A DNA stretch of 64,000 bases from assembly GCF_039542305.1 (NCBI RefSeq), contig NZ_BAABHW010000001.1, positions 992,001 to 1,056,000 of the forward strand. The letters run 5' to 3'. Made by a program: the position numbers and the translations under genes. Under the pieces are notes generated by a model. The model saw only the letters and a program-made list of their open reading frames with translations, was not told where the DNA came from and made no database searches. Positions 49,444 to 58,662 of the stretch are shown piece by piece. Source of the DNA: Roseibacterium beibuensis (lineage in GTDB: Bacteria; Pseudomonadota; Alphaproteobacteria; Rhodobacterales; Rhodobacteraceae). The first letter of the stretch is position 1, and the number at the start of each line of letters is the position of its first letter.

Positions 49444-51057
49444 ATGGATATCTGGTCAGATCTCAAGGCGCATCACGCGGCGAAATCGGGGCGCTCGATC
49501 CTGTCCCTCTTCGAAGCACCGGGGCGGGCCGAGGCGTTTTCCCGCCAGTCGGATGGACTGCTCTTCGATTTCTCGAAAACACGGATCGACGAGGGCGCGC
49601 TGTCGCTTCTGCTGGAACTGGCGCGTGTGAGCGGGGTCGAGGCGCGGCGCGAGGCCATGTTCACGGGCGACAAGATCAATGAAACCGAAGGCCGCGCCGT
49701 CCTTCACACGGCATTGCGGGCGCCCGGCGGCGATGTGCGCGTCGATGGGCAGAACGTCATCCCCGGCGTGCTGGAGACGCGCACCCGCATGGCGCAATTC
49801 GCTCAGGCCATCCGGTCGGGCGAGATTGCCGGCAGCGGCGGGCGCTACACGGACGTGGTCAATATCGGCATCGGCGGCTCCGATCTCGGGCCGGCGATGG
49901 CGACGCTGGCCCTGGCGCCGTATCACGACGGGCCGCGCCTGCATTATGTCTCGAACGTCGATGGCGCACACATCAACGACACGCTGCAAGGGCTTGATCC
50001 GAAAACGACATTGGTGATCGTCGCTTCCAAAACCTTCACCACGATCGAGACCATGACCAATGCCGAAACGGCGCGCGCATGGATGGCGGCCGAGGTCGCC
50101 AACCCGGCCAGCCACTTCGCGGCGCTGTCCAGCGCGACCGACAAAACCGCCGCTTTCGGGATCGACCCGTCGCGCGTTTTCGGCTTCGAGGATTGGGTCG
50201 GCGGGCGCTATTCGCTCTGGGGTCCCATCGGTCTGGGCCTGATGATCGCGGTCGGGCCCGAGAATTTTGCCGAGTTCCTGTCGGGCGGCCACGCGATGGA
50301 CACGCATTTCCGCGAGGCCGATCTGGCCGACAACCTGCCGGTTCTGCTGGCCCTTGTCGGCATATGGCACAACCAGGTGGAAGGCCACGCCACCCGCGCC
50401 GTTCTGCCCTATGACCAGCGCCTGTCACGCCTGCCGGCCTATCTTCAGCAGCTTGAGATGGAGAGCAACGGCAAGCGCGTCGCGATGGATGGCAGCGATC
50501 TGGCCACCGATAGCGGCCCCATCGTCTGGGGGGAGCCGGGAACAAACGGCCAGCACGCCTTTTACCAGCTGATCCACCAGGGCACGCGCGTCGTGCCCTG
50601 TGAATTCCTCGTCGCGGCCGAGGGGCACGAGCCGGGCCTTGCCCATCATCACCGCCTGCTTCTGGCCAATTGCCTTGCCCAGTCCGAGGCGCTGATGCGC
50701 GGCCGCAGCCTTGAGGAGGCCCGCGCGATCATGGCGGCCAAGGGGCTGGACGGCGCAGAGCTGGACCGGCAGGCGCGCCACCGTGTTTTCCCGGGCAATC
50801 GCCCCTCGACCACGCTGATGTATCGCAAGCTAACGCCCTTCGTTCTGGGCCAGGTCATCGCGCTTTACGAACACCGGGTGTTCGTCGAGGGCGTGATCCT
50901 CGGCATCAACTCCTTCGACCAATGGGGCGTGGAACTGGGCAAGGAACTGGCCAAGGCGTTGGAGCCGGTTCTGTCCGGCGACGCGGACGGAGCGGACAAG
51001 GATGGCTCGACCCGCGCGCTGGTGGCCTTCGCGCAAAGCGTCAGGAATGGGGCCTAA
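49444..51057 (+). CDS. pgi: Glucose-6-phosphate isomerase
   Basis: A protein of 537 aa. Signature segments: NIGIGGSDLGPAMA, the phosphate-binding VIVASKTFTTIETMTNA, RYSLWGPIGLGLMIAVG and the active-site stretch GEPGTNGQHAFYQLIHQGTRVVPCEF, with KELAKAL near the C-terminus. It interconverts glucose-6-P and fructose-6-P, letting gluconeogenic carbon or fructose enter the Zwf branch. Third gene of zwf-pgl-pgi. The 3' end overlaps the convergent thioesterase gene by 4 bp. Confidence 0.96.
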   Translation: MDIWSDLKAHHAAKSGRSILSLFEAPGRAEAFSRQSDGLLFDFSKTRIDEGALSLLLELARVSGVEARREAMFTGDKINETEGRAVLHTALRAPGGDVRVDGQNVIPGVLETRTRMAQFAQAIRSGEIAGSGGRYTDVVNIGIGGSDLGPAMATLALAPYHDGPRLHYVSNVDGAHINDTLQGLDPKTTLVIVASKTFTTIETMTNAETARAWMAAEVANPASHFAALSSATDKTAAFGIDPSRVFGFEDWVGGRYSLWGPIGLGLMIAVGPENFAEFLSGGHAMDTHFREADLADNLPVLLALVGIWHNQVEGHATRAVLPYDQRLSRLPAYLQQLEMESNGKRVAMDGSDLATDSGPIVWGEPGTNGQHAFYQLIHQGTRVVPCEFLVAAEGHEPGLAHHHRLLLANCLAQSEALMRGRSLEEARAIMAAKGLDGAELDRQARHRVFPGNRPSTTLMYRKLTPFVLGQVIALYEHRVFVEGVILGINSFDQWGVELGKELAKALEPVLSGDADGADKDGSTRALVAFAQSVRNGA

Positions 51058-51542
51058 GCTTCGGAAACGGCGCCATCTTCTGAGATGAAGGCCTGCTTGC
51101 CTGCCTCCGGGATCGGGTGCCGCCCCGGCGCATCGCGATTGAGCAAGACGATGATCGCCTCGCCAGTCGCCGTGCATCTGGCCTCGCCGTCCTCCGACGG
51201 GAGCCAGACGCCGAACTCCATGGTGAAGGACGTCCTGCGGAACGCCCGCGTGCGTCCGGTCACGACATAATCCATGCCCGAGAACATCTCGGCCAGGTAG
51301 TCGCAACTTGCGCGTTTCAAGACCAGGCGGGGGCTGTCCGGCCCGTAATCGGTGACCTTCCGCGCCTCAAGATACGGCAGGCGAAAGCTCTCGAACCAGC
51401 GCAGATAGGCGGTGTTGTTCACGTGCCCCAGCGCGTCGATCTCGCCGAAGCGGACGCGGTCGGCCATGCCGAAACTCCAGGGTGCGGGGATGCCAAGCGC
51501 GCGCAGCGTCGGGGCGTCAAGCGGTGTGTGATAGCGCAACAT
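51054..51542 (-). CDS. Acyl-CoA thioesterase, 4-hydroxybenzoyl-CoA thioesterase-like hotdog protein
   Basis: A protein of 162 aa. The hotdog motif FGEIDALGHVNNTAYLRWFESFRLPYLE contains the catalytic aspartate region of the YbgC/4HBT family, and the sheet YVVTGRTRAFRRTSFTMEFGVW follows. It likely hydrolyses short or aromatic acyl-CoA thioesters. Start ATG 51542 at MLRYHTPLDAPTL; the longer frame runs into the divergent GcvT-type gene and is rejected. No operon partners. Confidence 0.82.
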   Translation of the reverse strand: MLRYHTPLDAPTLRALGIPAPWSFGMADRVRFGEIDALGHVNNTAYLRWFESFRLPYLEARKVTDYGPDSPRLVLKRASCDYLAEMFSGMDYVVTGRTRAFRRTSFTMEFGVWLPSEDGEARCTATGEAIIVLLNRDAPGRHPIPEAGKQAFISEDGAVSEA

Positions 51543-51675
51543 GGCCCTGATCTGCCGCGCGCGGGGGCGACTGGCAAGTCGATTTGCGCTTTTCATCCCC
51601 GTGGTGTCGCGGATTGACCAGAGCACGCCGCGCGCGCCCGCCAGCATGGGCGGAAACGCGAACCGGAGATGTTTC

Positions 51676-54111
51676 ATGCGCACCCATGCCCAGGCCGTCG
51701 TCATCGGGGGCGGCGTCATCGGCTGCTCGATCCTGTATCACCTAGCCAAGCTGGGTTGGTCCGAGGTCGTGCTTCTGGAACGCGACGAGTTGACGAGCGG
51801 CTCCACCTGGCACGCGGCGGCCAATATCCACGGGCTGCATGACAGCACGAATATCAGCCGCCTCCAGCACTACACGATGACCCTCTACAAGGAATTGGAG
51901 GCCGAAACCGGCCAGTCCTGCGGCGTGTTCCAGCCCGGCTCTCTCTACCTCGCGCAGACCGAGGCGCGCGAATATCAGCTGCGCCTGCAAGAGGCCAAGG
52001 CGCGGCGCTACGGCATGAATTTCCACGAGGTCAGCCGCGACGAGGCCGAGCGCCTGCACCCGCTGGTCGATTTCACCGGCATCCGCTGCATCATGTACGA
52101 GCCTGACGGCGGCAACGTGGACCCCTCGGGCGTGACCAATGCCTACGCGGTCGGCGCGCGCCAGCGCGGGGCCGAGATCCACCGCTTCACCCCCGTCACC
52201 GCGACCGAGGCGCAGCCCGACGGCACATGGATCGTGCGCACGCCCAAGGGCGATATCCGCACGCCCTGGGTGGTGAACGCGGCCGGCCTTTGGGGGCGCG
52301 AGGTGGCGGCGCTGGCCGGGTTGGACCTGCCGCTGATCCCGACCGAACACCAGTATTTCGTCACCGAGACCATCGCCGAGATCGCCGGGATGGAGTGCCG
52401 TTTGCCCTCGGTCGCGGACCGGGATGGCGAGTATTACCTGCGGCAGGAGGGGCAGGGCTTGCTCGTCGGCGCTTATGAACGCGACGTGCGCTTCTGGGCC
52501 GAGGACGGCACACCGCAGGGTTTCGGGCATGAGCTCTTCCCCGACGATCTCGACCGGATCGAGGACAATGTCATGCGCGCGATCGACCGGGTGCCGGTGA
52601 TCGGCACGGCGGGCATCAAGCGTGTTATCAACGGCCCCATGATCTGGTCGCCCGACAGTGCCGCCCTGATGGGACCGGTGCCGGAATTGCCCGGTTATTT
52701 CTGCTGCAACGGGATCATCCCGGGCTTTTCGCAATCGGGCGGGCTGGGCCGCCTTGCGGCCGAATGGATGGTCGAGGGCGAGCCGTCGCTCGACATGTTC
52801 GGCTGGGACCTTGCGCGCTTCGGGGCCTGGGCGGGCAAGGATTTCACCAAGGCGCGGGTGGGCGACCAATATGCCCACCGGTTCAAGATCCATTTCCCCG
52901 GCGAGGAGCGGGAGGCCGGTCGCCCCGTCCGCACCCGTCCCGTCTACGAAATGCAAAGCAGTATGGGGGCCGTCTTTGGCCTCAACTACGGCTGGGAACA
53001 TCCGCTTTATTTCGACGCCGACACGCCCGACAGCGCGGGCTTCACCCGACAGCCGTGGTGGGACAGCGTGGGCCGCGAGGCGCGCGCCCTGCGCGAGACC
53101 GGCGGCATCATCGACATCTCGAATTTCGCGAAATACCGCGTGGTCGGGCCGGGGGCGGAGGATTGGCTCAACGCGCTTTTCGCCAACCGCATGCCGCGCG
53201 CCGTGGGCCGATCCTGCCTGACGCCGCTGATCGGCAAACGCGGCGGCATCGCCGGGGATTTCACCGTCACCCGATTGGGGGAAGAGGAGTTCTGGGTCCT
53301 CGGCTCGGGCATGGCGGAACGTTATCACCAGCGCTTCTTCCGTGCCGTGCCGCTGCCCGAGAGCACGCGTTTCGACAGCTTGACCGAGGCCGTCTGCGGC
53401 TTCAACCTGGCCGGGCCGCAATCGCGCGCGCTGCTCGAAACGCTGACGGATGCCGACCTCTCCAACGAGACGTTTCCCTTCTTCCGCTCCCGCCGTATCA
53501 CCGTCGCAGGCATCGGCTGCGTCGCCATCCGCGTCAGTTTCACCGGCGATCTTGGGTGGGAATTGCATTGCGCCGAGGCCGACCAGCTTGCCCTCTACAC
53601 CGCGCTGATCGAGGCCGGGCAGGGCATGGGGATCGGCCCCGTTGGCAGCCGCGCCTTGATGAGCCTGCGCGTCGAAAAGGGCTATGGCAGCTGGGGGCGC
53701 GACTATTCCCCCGAATACTGGCCGCAGGAAAGCGGGCTCGACGGGCTGATCCGCGCAGACAAGGACTTTCTGAACAAGGACGCGTGGCTGGCGATCAAGG
53801 ACAAACCTGCGCGCGAGCGCATGGTGATGCTGGAGATCGACGCGACCATCGCCGACGCGACCGGGGGCGAGCCGATCTTTTTGCCGGACGGCACGCCGGT
53901 TGGTCAGGTCAGTTCCGGCGCTTACGGCTATTCCGTCGGAGCCTCGCTGGCTATCGCCTATCTCAAGACCGATTACGCAACTCCGGGAACCGAGGTGACG
54001 GTCGCGATCCTCGGTCAGCCGCACGAAGCCAAGGTGCTGTCAAAGCCGCCCTTCGACCCGGAGGGCCTGCGCCTGCGCGATAGGCATCCTGTCTGCGAAC
54101 CGGCTGAATAG
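51676..54111 (+). CDS. FAD-dependent oxidoreductase with GcvT domains (dimethylglycine/sarcosine dehydrogenase type)
   Basis: A protein of 811 aa. N-terminal DAO-type FAD domain (AVVIGGGVIGCSILYHLAKLG, then ERDELTSGSTWHAAANIHGLHDSTNISRLQ, the His that can bind FAD covalently is in a STWHAA context) and C-terminal GcvT/folate-binding domains (ISNFAKYRVVGPGAEDWLNALFANRM, CGFNLAGPQSRALLETL, SFTGDLGWELHCAE, SLRVEKGYGSWGRDYSPE). Such enzymes demethylate dimethylglycine, sarcosine or related N-methyl compounds, passing the methyl to tetrahydrofolate. Start ATG 51676 has GGAG nearby. Substrate is not decided by sequence. The one-carbon operon downstream could use the methylene-H4folate. Confidence 0.88.
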   Translation: MRTHAQAVVIGGGVIGCSILYHLAKLGWSEVVLLERDELTSGSTWHAAANIHGLHDSTNISRLQHYTMTLYKELEAETGQSCGVFQPGSLYLAQTEAREYQLRLQEAKARRYGMNFHEVSRDEAERLHPLVDFTGIRCIMYEPDGGNVDPSGVTNAYAVGARQRGAEIHRFTPVTATEAQPDGTWIVRTPKGDIRTPWVVNAAGLWGREVAALAGLDLPLIPTEHQYFVTETIAEIAGMECRLPSVADRDGEYYLRQEGQGLLVGAYERDVRFWAEDGTPQGFGHELFPDDLDRIEDNVMRAIDRVPVIGTAGIKRVINGPMIWSPDSAALMGPVPELPGYFCCNGIIPGFSQSGGLGRLAAEWMVEGEPSLDMFGWDLARFGAWAGKDFTKARVGDQYAHRFKIHFPGEEREAGRPVRTRPVYEMQSSMGAVFGLNYGWEHPLYFDADTPDSAGFTRQPWWDSVGREARALRETGGIIDISNFAKYRVVGPGAEDWLNALFANRMPRAVGRSCLTPLIGKRGGIAGDFTVTRLGEEEFWVLGSGMAERYHQRFFRAVPLPESTRFDSLTEAVCGFNLAGPQSRALLETLTDADLSNETFPFFRSRRITVAGIGCVAIRVSFTGDLGWELHCAEADQLALYTALIEAGQGMGIGPVGSRALMSLRVEKGYGSWGRDYSPEYWPQESGLDGLIRADKDFLNKDAWLAIKDKPARERMVMLEIDATIADATGGEPIFLPDGTPVGQVSSGAYGYSVGASLAIAYLKTDYATPGTEVTVAILGQPHEAKVLSKPPFDPEGLRLRDRHPVCEPAE

Positions 54112-54139
54112 GCCGCGAACATTGGCTTTTCGGAGAATT

Positions 54140-54213
54140 TGGAGCGGGTAACGGGAATCGAACCCGTAACTTAAGCTTGGGAAGCTCGCGTGATACCTTT
54201 TCACCATACCCGC
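54140..54213 (-). tRNA. tRNA-Gly (anticodon CCC)
   Basis: The minus-strand sequence starts GCGGGTATGG and ends ACCCGCTCCA, 74 nt with an encoded CCA. Acceptor stem GCGGGTA/TACCCGC, D-arm GTGA-AAAGGTA-TCAC, anticodon loop TTCCCAA (anticodon CCC) and T-arm ACGGG-TTCGATT-CCCGT all fold. The anticodon stem CGAGC/GCTTA has a weak outer pair. A good sigma-70-type promoter lies just upstream. Confidence 0.93.
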
Positions 54214-54227
54214 GCTCTGGACGGCTG

Positions 54228-54256
54228 AGATACTGCCGATCCGAGGGCGTCGTCAA
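54228..54256 (-). promoter_or_regulatory. Promoter of tRNA-Gly(CCC)
   Basis: On the minus strand, TTGACG (54256-54251) and GTATCT (54233-54228) are separated by 17 bp. The predicted start is about 54221, 8 nt before the mature tRNA end at 54213. Confidence 0.65.
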
Positions 54257-54273
54257 GGGCCGTTGGTGGCTGT

Positions 54274-56319
54274 TTACCCCCGGCGACGCCGCCTGCGCCC
54301 TGTGCCATCCCCACCGCCCGAGCTTGCGCCGAAATGGATCTGGGGCAGGGCAGCGACCTTGGCCAGTTCCGGGAAGGGGTCGGTCGCGTGCGGAATGGCG
54401 TTCGCGTTCACGAAATGCTCCTGGAAGCGCGGCTCGACCGCCGTTTCGACCTTGTGGATCTTGCGCACGGTCTGCTCGATCCGGCTCCGCGCCGCGCGGT
54501 TGCACAGCGCGATGCGCGCGCCATGCCCGGCGGCGTTCCCGGCGCTCGTGACCTTGTCCAGCGGCGCATCGGGGATCATGCCCAGAACCATCGCGTGTTT
54601 CGGGCTGATATGCGCCCCGAAGGCCCCGGCAAGGATGACCCGGTCCACCTTGTCGACGCCGCGCTGGTCCATCAGCAGGCGCGCGCCCGCGTAAAGCGCC
54701 GATTTCGCCAGTTGGATCGCGCGGATATCGCCCTGCGTGACAAGGATGCGCGGCCCGCCTGCCGACGTCGCATCGTGGAGCAGATAGGCAAAGGTCCGTC
54801 CCTGCGCCTCGCAGCGCGAGCTGCCCGTCGCCTCCGGCCCGCCGATCAGGCCCGAGGGATCGAGAAGGCCTGCCATGCGCATCTCGGCCACCGCCTCGAT
54901 GATGCCCGAGCCGCAAATGCCGGTGACGCCCGTATCCCTGGTGGCCTCGGCAAAACCGGGGTCGGTCGACCACAGATCGCAGCCGATGACCTTGAAGCGC
55001 GGCTCTTTCGTCTCGGGGTCGATCTCCACCCGTTCGATCGCGCCCGGCGCGGCGCGCTGCCCGGCGCTGATCTGCGCGCCCTCGAAGGCGGGACCTGTGG
55101 GCGAGGAACAGGCCAGAACGCCTTTCGTGTCGCCCAGAAGGATCTCGGCATTGGTGCCCACGTCCACGATCAGGGTCAGGTCCTCGGCGCGGTCCGGTTC
55201 CTCGGCCAGTGCAACGGCGGCGGCATCGGCGCCCACATGACCCGCGATGCAGGGCAGCAGGTAGGCCTGCGCCGTGGGCGCGATGCTCGTCAGCTCCAAC
55301 TCGGCGGCGGGCAGGGTGACACTGCCCGAGGTCGCCAGCGCGAAGGGCGCCTGGCCCAGTTCCACGGGGTCGATGCCAAGCAGCAGGTGATGCATCACCG
55401 GGTTGCAGACGACGACCACCTCGAAGATCAGCGCCGGGTCGATCCCGCCCTCGGCCGCGATCTCGGCGGCGAGCGTTGCCATGGCCTCGCGCACCGCGCG
55501 GGTCATCTCGGCATCGCCGCCGGGGTTCATCATCGCGTAGGAGACCCGGCTCATCAGGTCTTCGCCAAAGCGGATCTGCGGGTTCATCAGCCCGGAGGAG
55601 GCCAGAACCCGCCCGTCGCCCAGGTCGCACAGATGCGCCGCGATGGTGGTCGAGCCGAGGTCAATGGCCAGCCCGTAAAGCCCGCCCTCATGCAGCCCCG
55701 GCCAGATGTCGAGCACCCGCATCCCATCCTGCCCGGCGGGCTGATGCAGCGCGACGCTGACCTGCCAATGGCCCTTGCGCAGCGCCGGTTGCAGCTTTTG
55801 CAGGACCGATAGCGGCGCCGTGACGCCCTCGATCTGCCATTGCTCTTTCAGGGCCTTGGCCAGACGCTCGAAATCGCCCGAGGGCTCGTGCATGTCAGGC
55901 TCTTGCACCTCGACCATGACAAGCCGCGTGGCCGGGTCCATGGTGATTGGCTTGGTCGAGGCCGCCTTGCGCACGACCTGCCGATGCACCTGGCTTTCGG
56001 GGGGCACATCGATGACGATATCGCCCTGCACCGTCGCCTGGCAGCCAAGCCGCCGGCCGGGCTTCAGGCCGCGCACACGGTCATAGCGGTCCTCGACCGC
56101 GTTCCAGTCGCTCAGCGCGCCCTCGTGCACGGTGACGCCATGCTTCGGGAAATCGCCGTAGGACGGCGCGACCTGGCATTTCGAGCAGATCCCGCGCCCG
56201 CCACAGACCGAATCCAGATCGACGCCCAACTGCCGGGCCGCCGTCAGAACCGGCGTGCCGACCGGAAAGCGCCCCCGCTTGCCGGACGGGGTGAAGATGA
56301 CGAGGGGATCTTGTGTCAT
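54274..56319 (-). CDS. RACE-type corrinoid-protein reactivator ([2Fe-2S] ferredoxin plus ASKHA domain)
   Basis: A protein of 681 aa. The N-terminal [2Fe-2S] ferredoxin has C39-x5-C45-x2-C48 (CGGRGICSKC) and C93 (GRRLGCQATV). A linker follows, then an ASKHA ATPase-like domain (DUF4445) with YGLAIDLGSTTIAAHL, LIVDVGTNAEILLGD, CGSGIIEAVAEM and VILAGAFGAHISPKHAMVLG. RACE/RamA proteins reduce inactive Co(II) corrinoids in an ATP-dependent way. In Phaeobacter and Dinoroseobacter a related protein reactivates a split B12-dependent methionine synthase. Start ATG 56319 places the ferredoxin at the N-terminus. The C-terminus is unusual: GGGDGTGRRRRRRG. Confidence 0.88.
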   Translation of the reverse strand: MTQDPLVIFTPSGKRGRFPVGTPVLTAARQLGVDLDSVCGGRGICSKCQVAPSYGDFPKHGVTVHEGALSDWNAVEDRYDRVRGLKPGRRLGCQATVQGDIVIDVPPESQVHRQVVRKAASTKPITMDPATRLVMVEVQEPDMHEPSGDFERLAKALKEQWQIEGVTAPLSVLQKLQPALRKGHWQVSVALHQPAGQDGMRVLDIWPGLHEGGLYGLAIDLGSTTIAAHLCDLGDGRVLASSGLMNPQIRFGEDLMSRVSYAMMNPGGDAEMTRAVREAMATLAAEIAAEGGIDPALIFEVVVVCNPVMHHLLLGIDPVELGQAPFALATSGSVTLPAAELELTSIAPTAQAYLLPCIAGHVGADAAAVALAEEPDRAEDLTLIVDVGTNAEILLGDTKGVLACSSPTGPAFEGAQISAGQRAAPGAIERVEIDPETKEPRFKVIGCDLWSTDPGFAEATRDTGVTGICGSGIIEAVAEMRMAGLLDPSGLIGGPEATGSSRCEAQGRTFAYLLHDATSAGGPRILVTQGDIRAIQLAKSALYAGARLLMDQRGVDKVDRVILAGAFGAHISPKHAMVLGMIPDAPLDKVTSAGNAAGHGARIALCNRAARSRIEQTVRKIHKVETAVEPRFQEHFVNANAIPHATDPFPELAKVAALPQIHFGASSGGGDGTGRRRRRRG

Positions 56320-56424
56320 GCCAACCTTTTCGCGTTGTCGCGCAGATAGAGCGCGCACCGTCGGAGGAGAAGAATTTTCCCGAAAATTCTTCGGCCCGAA
56401 TAATCTTCGTGAAGATTTTTCGCG

Positions 56425-56655
56425 TCAGACGATGACGCGCAGATCCGACCGGGTGCAGATGATGATGAACTGCCCGCCCGCCTCCAGCAGGTGAAAGCCG
56501 CGGCGGCGCACCTCCAGCTCCAGCGCCTCGCGTCCGGTCTTCCGTTCCACATCTGCAACGCTGCGCCGGACGACGCCCCCCGTTTGTGCGGATCGGGCCG
56601 AGAAGATCTGGCTCATCCACTGGTCATTGGCAGAGAGGGGGCGCAGGCAGGTCAT
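56425..56655 (-). CDS. Small conserved-looking protein of unknown function in the one-carbon operon
   Basis: A protein of 76 aa: MTCLRPLSANDQWMSQIFSA, then a middle region rich in Arg/Val/Glu (VVRRSVADVERKTGREALELEVRRRGFHLLEAGGQFIIICT) and an end of SDLRVIV. It has no recognised domain. It lies between the methyltransferase (35 bp upstream) and the RACE gene (105 bp downstream) on the same strand. The frame is free of stops and its composition resembles a real protein, with a beta-rich C-terminus. Short length and the absence of a strong Shine-Dalgarno lower certainty. Confidence 0.55.
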   Translation of the reverse strand: MTCLRPLSANDQWMSQIFSARSAQTGGVVRRSVADVERKTGREALELEVRRRGFHLLEAGGQFIIICTRSDLRVIV

Positions 56656-56690
56656 GGACCCGAGCTTGCCCCATCCCGGTTAACAAAAGC

Positions 56691-57680
56691 TTAGCCCGCG
56701 CGCCGCCGCCCGCCGCGACGCCCGCCGCGCCCGCCACCGCTGGCCTGTGCGGCCTTGGCCGCGTCGGGGAAGGTGGCGCCCTCTTTCACCGCGTCCAGAA
56801 CACGGGCGAAATTGATCCACTTTCCGCCATTGGGGTCGTGGTTCATCAGGAAATTCGCGGCGTTCACCGCCTCCATCTCGACCGAGCGGACGGGGTTCAT
56901 GATCGCGCTGGTCATGCCCGCGCCAATGGCCATGGGCAGGAAGGCCGCGTTGATCCCGTGGCGGTTGGGCAGGCCGAAACTGATATTCGAGGCCCCGCAG
57001 GTGGTGTTGACGCCCAACTCGTCGCGCAACCGGCGCACCAGCGCGAAAACCTGCTGGCCCGCCGTCGCCATCGCGCCGATGGGCATCACCAGCGGGTCCA
57101 CCACGATGTCATGGGCCGGGATGCCGAAATCGGCGGCGCGTTCGACGATCTTCTTCGCCACGGCGAAGCGCACGTCCGGGTCCTCGGAAATCCCGGTGTC
57201 GTCGTTCGAGATCGCCACCACCGGCACGTTGTATTTCTTGACCAGCGGCAGGATCGTCTCCAGCCGCTCTTCCTCGCCTGTGACCGAGTTCAGGAGCGGG
57301 CGGCCATTGGCCGTCTCCAACCCGTTTTCCAGCGCGCCCGGCACCGAGCTGTCGATGCAGAGCGGCACGTCAACCAGCGCCTGCACCTTTTCGATCAACG
57401 CCTTCATCAGCATCGGTTCGACGAAATTGTTGTCGGCGTAACGCGGGTCCTCGGCCATCTTGTTGGTGAAGACCGCGCCCGAGTTCACGTCGAGAACCAT
57501 CGCCCCGCAGGCGACCTGCTCCAGCGCGTCCTTCTCGACGGTCGAGAAATCGTCCATCTCCAGCTCGGCAGCGAGTTTCTTGCGGCCGGTGGGGTTGATG
57601 CGCTCGCCGATGACGCAGAACGGCTCGTCAAAGCCGATGACGACGGTCTTGGTCGCGGATTCCAGAACGGTGCGGGTCAT
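56691..57680 (-). CDS. Methyltetrahydrofolate-binding methyltransferase (pterin-binding arm of split methionine synthase)
   Basis: A protein of 329 aa with the pterin-binding barrel seen in MetH and corrinoid methyltransferases: FCVIGERINPTGRKKLAAEL, MVLDVNSGAVF, PLCIDSSVPGALENGLE, NSVTGEEERLETILPLVKKYNVPVVAISNDDTGI, VVDPLVMPIGA and GASNISFGLPNRHGINAAFLPMAIGAGMTSAIMNPV. There is no homocysteine or B12 domain, so partner polypeptides are needed. ATG 57680 (MTRTVLESATKTVV) lies 16 bp after the MetF-like stop. The C-terminus GGGRGGRRGGRRRAG is strongly basic and glycine-rich, which is unusual for this family. Confidence 0.87.
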   Translation of the reverse strand: MTRTVLESATKTVVIGFDEPFCVIGERINPTGRKKLAAELEMDDFSTVEKDALEQVACGAMVLDVNSGAVFTNKMAEDPRYADNNFVEPMLMKALIEKVQALVDVPLCIDSSVPGALENGLETANGRPLLNSVTGEEERLETILPLVKKYNVPVVAISNDDTGISEDPDVRFAVAKKIVERAADFGIPAHDIVVDPLVMPIGAMATAGQQVFALVRRLRDELGVNTTCGASNISFGLPNRHGINAAFLPMAIGAGMTSAIMNPVRSVEMEAVNAANFLMNHDPNGGKWINFARVLDAVKEGATFPDAAKAAQASGGGRGGRRGGRRRAG

Positions 57681-57696
57681 GTCAGGCGGTGCTTTC

Positions 57697-58632
57697 TCAG
57701 TGGGCGTTTGCAGGTTTGGCCGAGGCGCCGCCATTGGCGATGGCCCATTCGGCATTGGTCTTGATCCCGCCGAGCGGGAAGAAATGGATGCGCTCGATCA
57801 GGCTGTCGGGGTTTTCGGCCTTGTGCCGCGCCAGCGCGCGCAGGATCTCCGTCGGCTCCATCGGCTTGACCAGTTTCGACACGTCCCGCGCGCGGCGCTG
57901 CAACACGCCCAGCGAGGGGCCGACACCGCAGGCGATGGCAAACTTGATCAGGGTTTGCAGCTTCGCCGGCCCCGCGACGCCCAGATGGATCGGCAGGTTG
58001 ATGCCCGCTGCCTTCAGGCGGTCGGCCCAGGCGATGACAGGGCCTGCATCAAAGGCAAACTGCGTGGCCAGCGCCATCTTCGCATCCGTCCGCTCGGCGA
58101 AAGCCTGTTTCCAGCGCAGCGCCTCCATGACGGATGCGTCACCGCCTTTGGGGTCGATGTCGCGGTTGCCCTCCGGGTGGCCGGCCACGTGCAGCCGCTT
58201 GAACCCGGCCTTGTCGAAAAGCCCCGTCTCAAGCAGTTGCATCGAGCAATGGAAAGCCCCGCGCGGTTCGGGGATGCCCCCGGCCAGGATCAGCCCCTCG
58301 GTCACGTTGGCCTCGTCCTGGTAACGCGCGATCCAGTCCGCGAGCGTCTGCGCATCGGGGATCGAACGGGCGGGGAAATGCGGCATCACCTCGAACCCGT
58401 CACGGGCGAGGCGGCGCGCGGTATGCACCATGTCCTCGATCGGGGTGCCGTCGATATGGGCGATGTAGACGCGCGTGCCGACCGGCAGAAGGGCACGAAA
58501 ATCCTCGACCTTGTCCGCGGTGCGCGGCATCACCTCGATGGAGTAGCCCTCAAGCAATGCTTCGAGCGAGACGGCTCCGGGCTCGACCGGGCGGGCGCGT
58601 GCAGCGGGGCTGCGGAAGGACAGAAGGGCCAT
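57697..58632 (-). CDS. MetF-like methylenetetrahydrofolate reductase family protein
   Basis: A protein of 311 aa. The TIM-barrel pattern of MTHFR is present: SIEVMPRTADKVEDFRALLPVGTRVYIAHIDGTPIEDMVHTARRLARDGFEVMPHFPARS, EGLILAGGIPEPRGAFHCSMQLLE, HVAGHPEGNRDIDPKGG, WKQAFAERTDAKMALATQFAFDAGPVIAWADRLKAAGINLPIHLGVAGPAK. The classical E28-equivalent and FAD-binding residues deviate from E. coli MetF, so it is a divergent relative. It would supply methyl-H4folate to the neighbouring methyltransferase. ATG 58632 follows GGGAG. Confidence 0.82.
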   Translation of the reverse strand: MALLSFRSPAARARPVEPGAVSLEALLEGYSIEVMPRTADKVEDFRALLPVGTRVYIAHIDGTPIEDMVHTARRLARDGFEVMPHFPARSIPDAQTLADWIARYQDEANVTEGLILAGGIPEPRGAFHCSMQLLETGLFDKAGFKRLHVAGHPEGNRDIDPKGGDASVMEALRWKQAFAERTDAKMALATQFAFDAGPVIAWADRLKAAGINLPIHLGVAGPAKLQTLIKFAIACGVGPSLGVLQRRARDVSKLVKPMEPTEILRALARHKAENPDSLIERIHFFPLGGIKTNAEWAIANGGASAKPANAH

Positions 58633-58662
58633 GAGTGTCTCCCGGAATGAAGGCAAGGTCGG

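Noticed and set aside
51742..54024. A 760-codon minus-strand frame opposite the GcvT-type oxidoreductase
   Set aside because: It is antisense to a well-supported 811-aa enzyme and has no recognisable motif.
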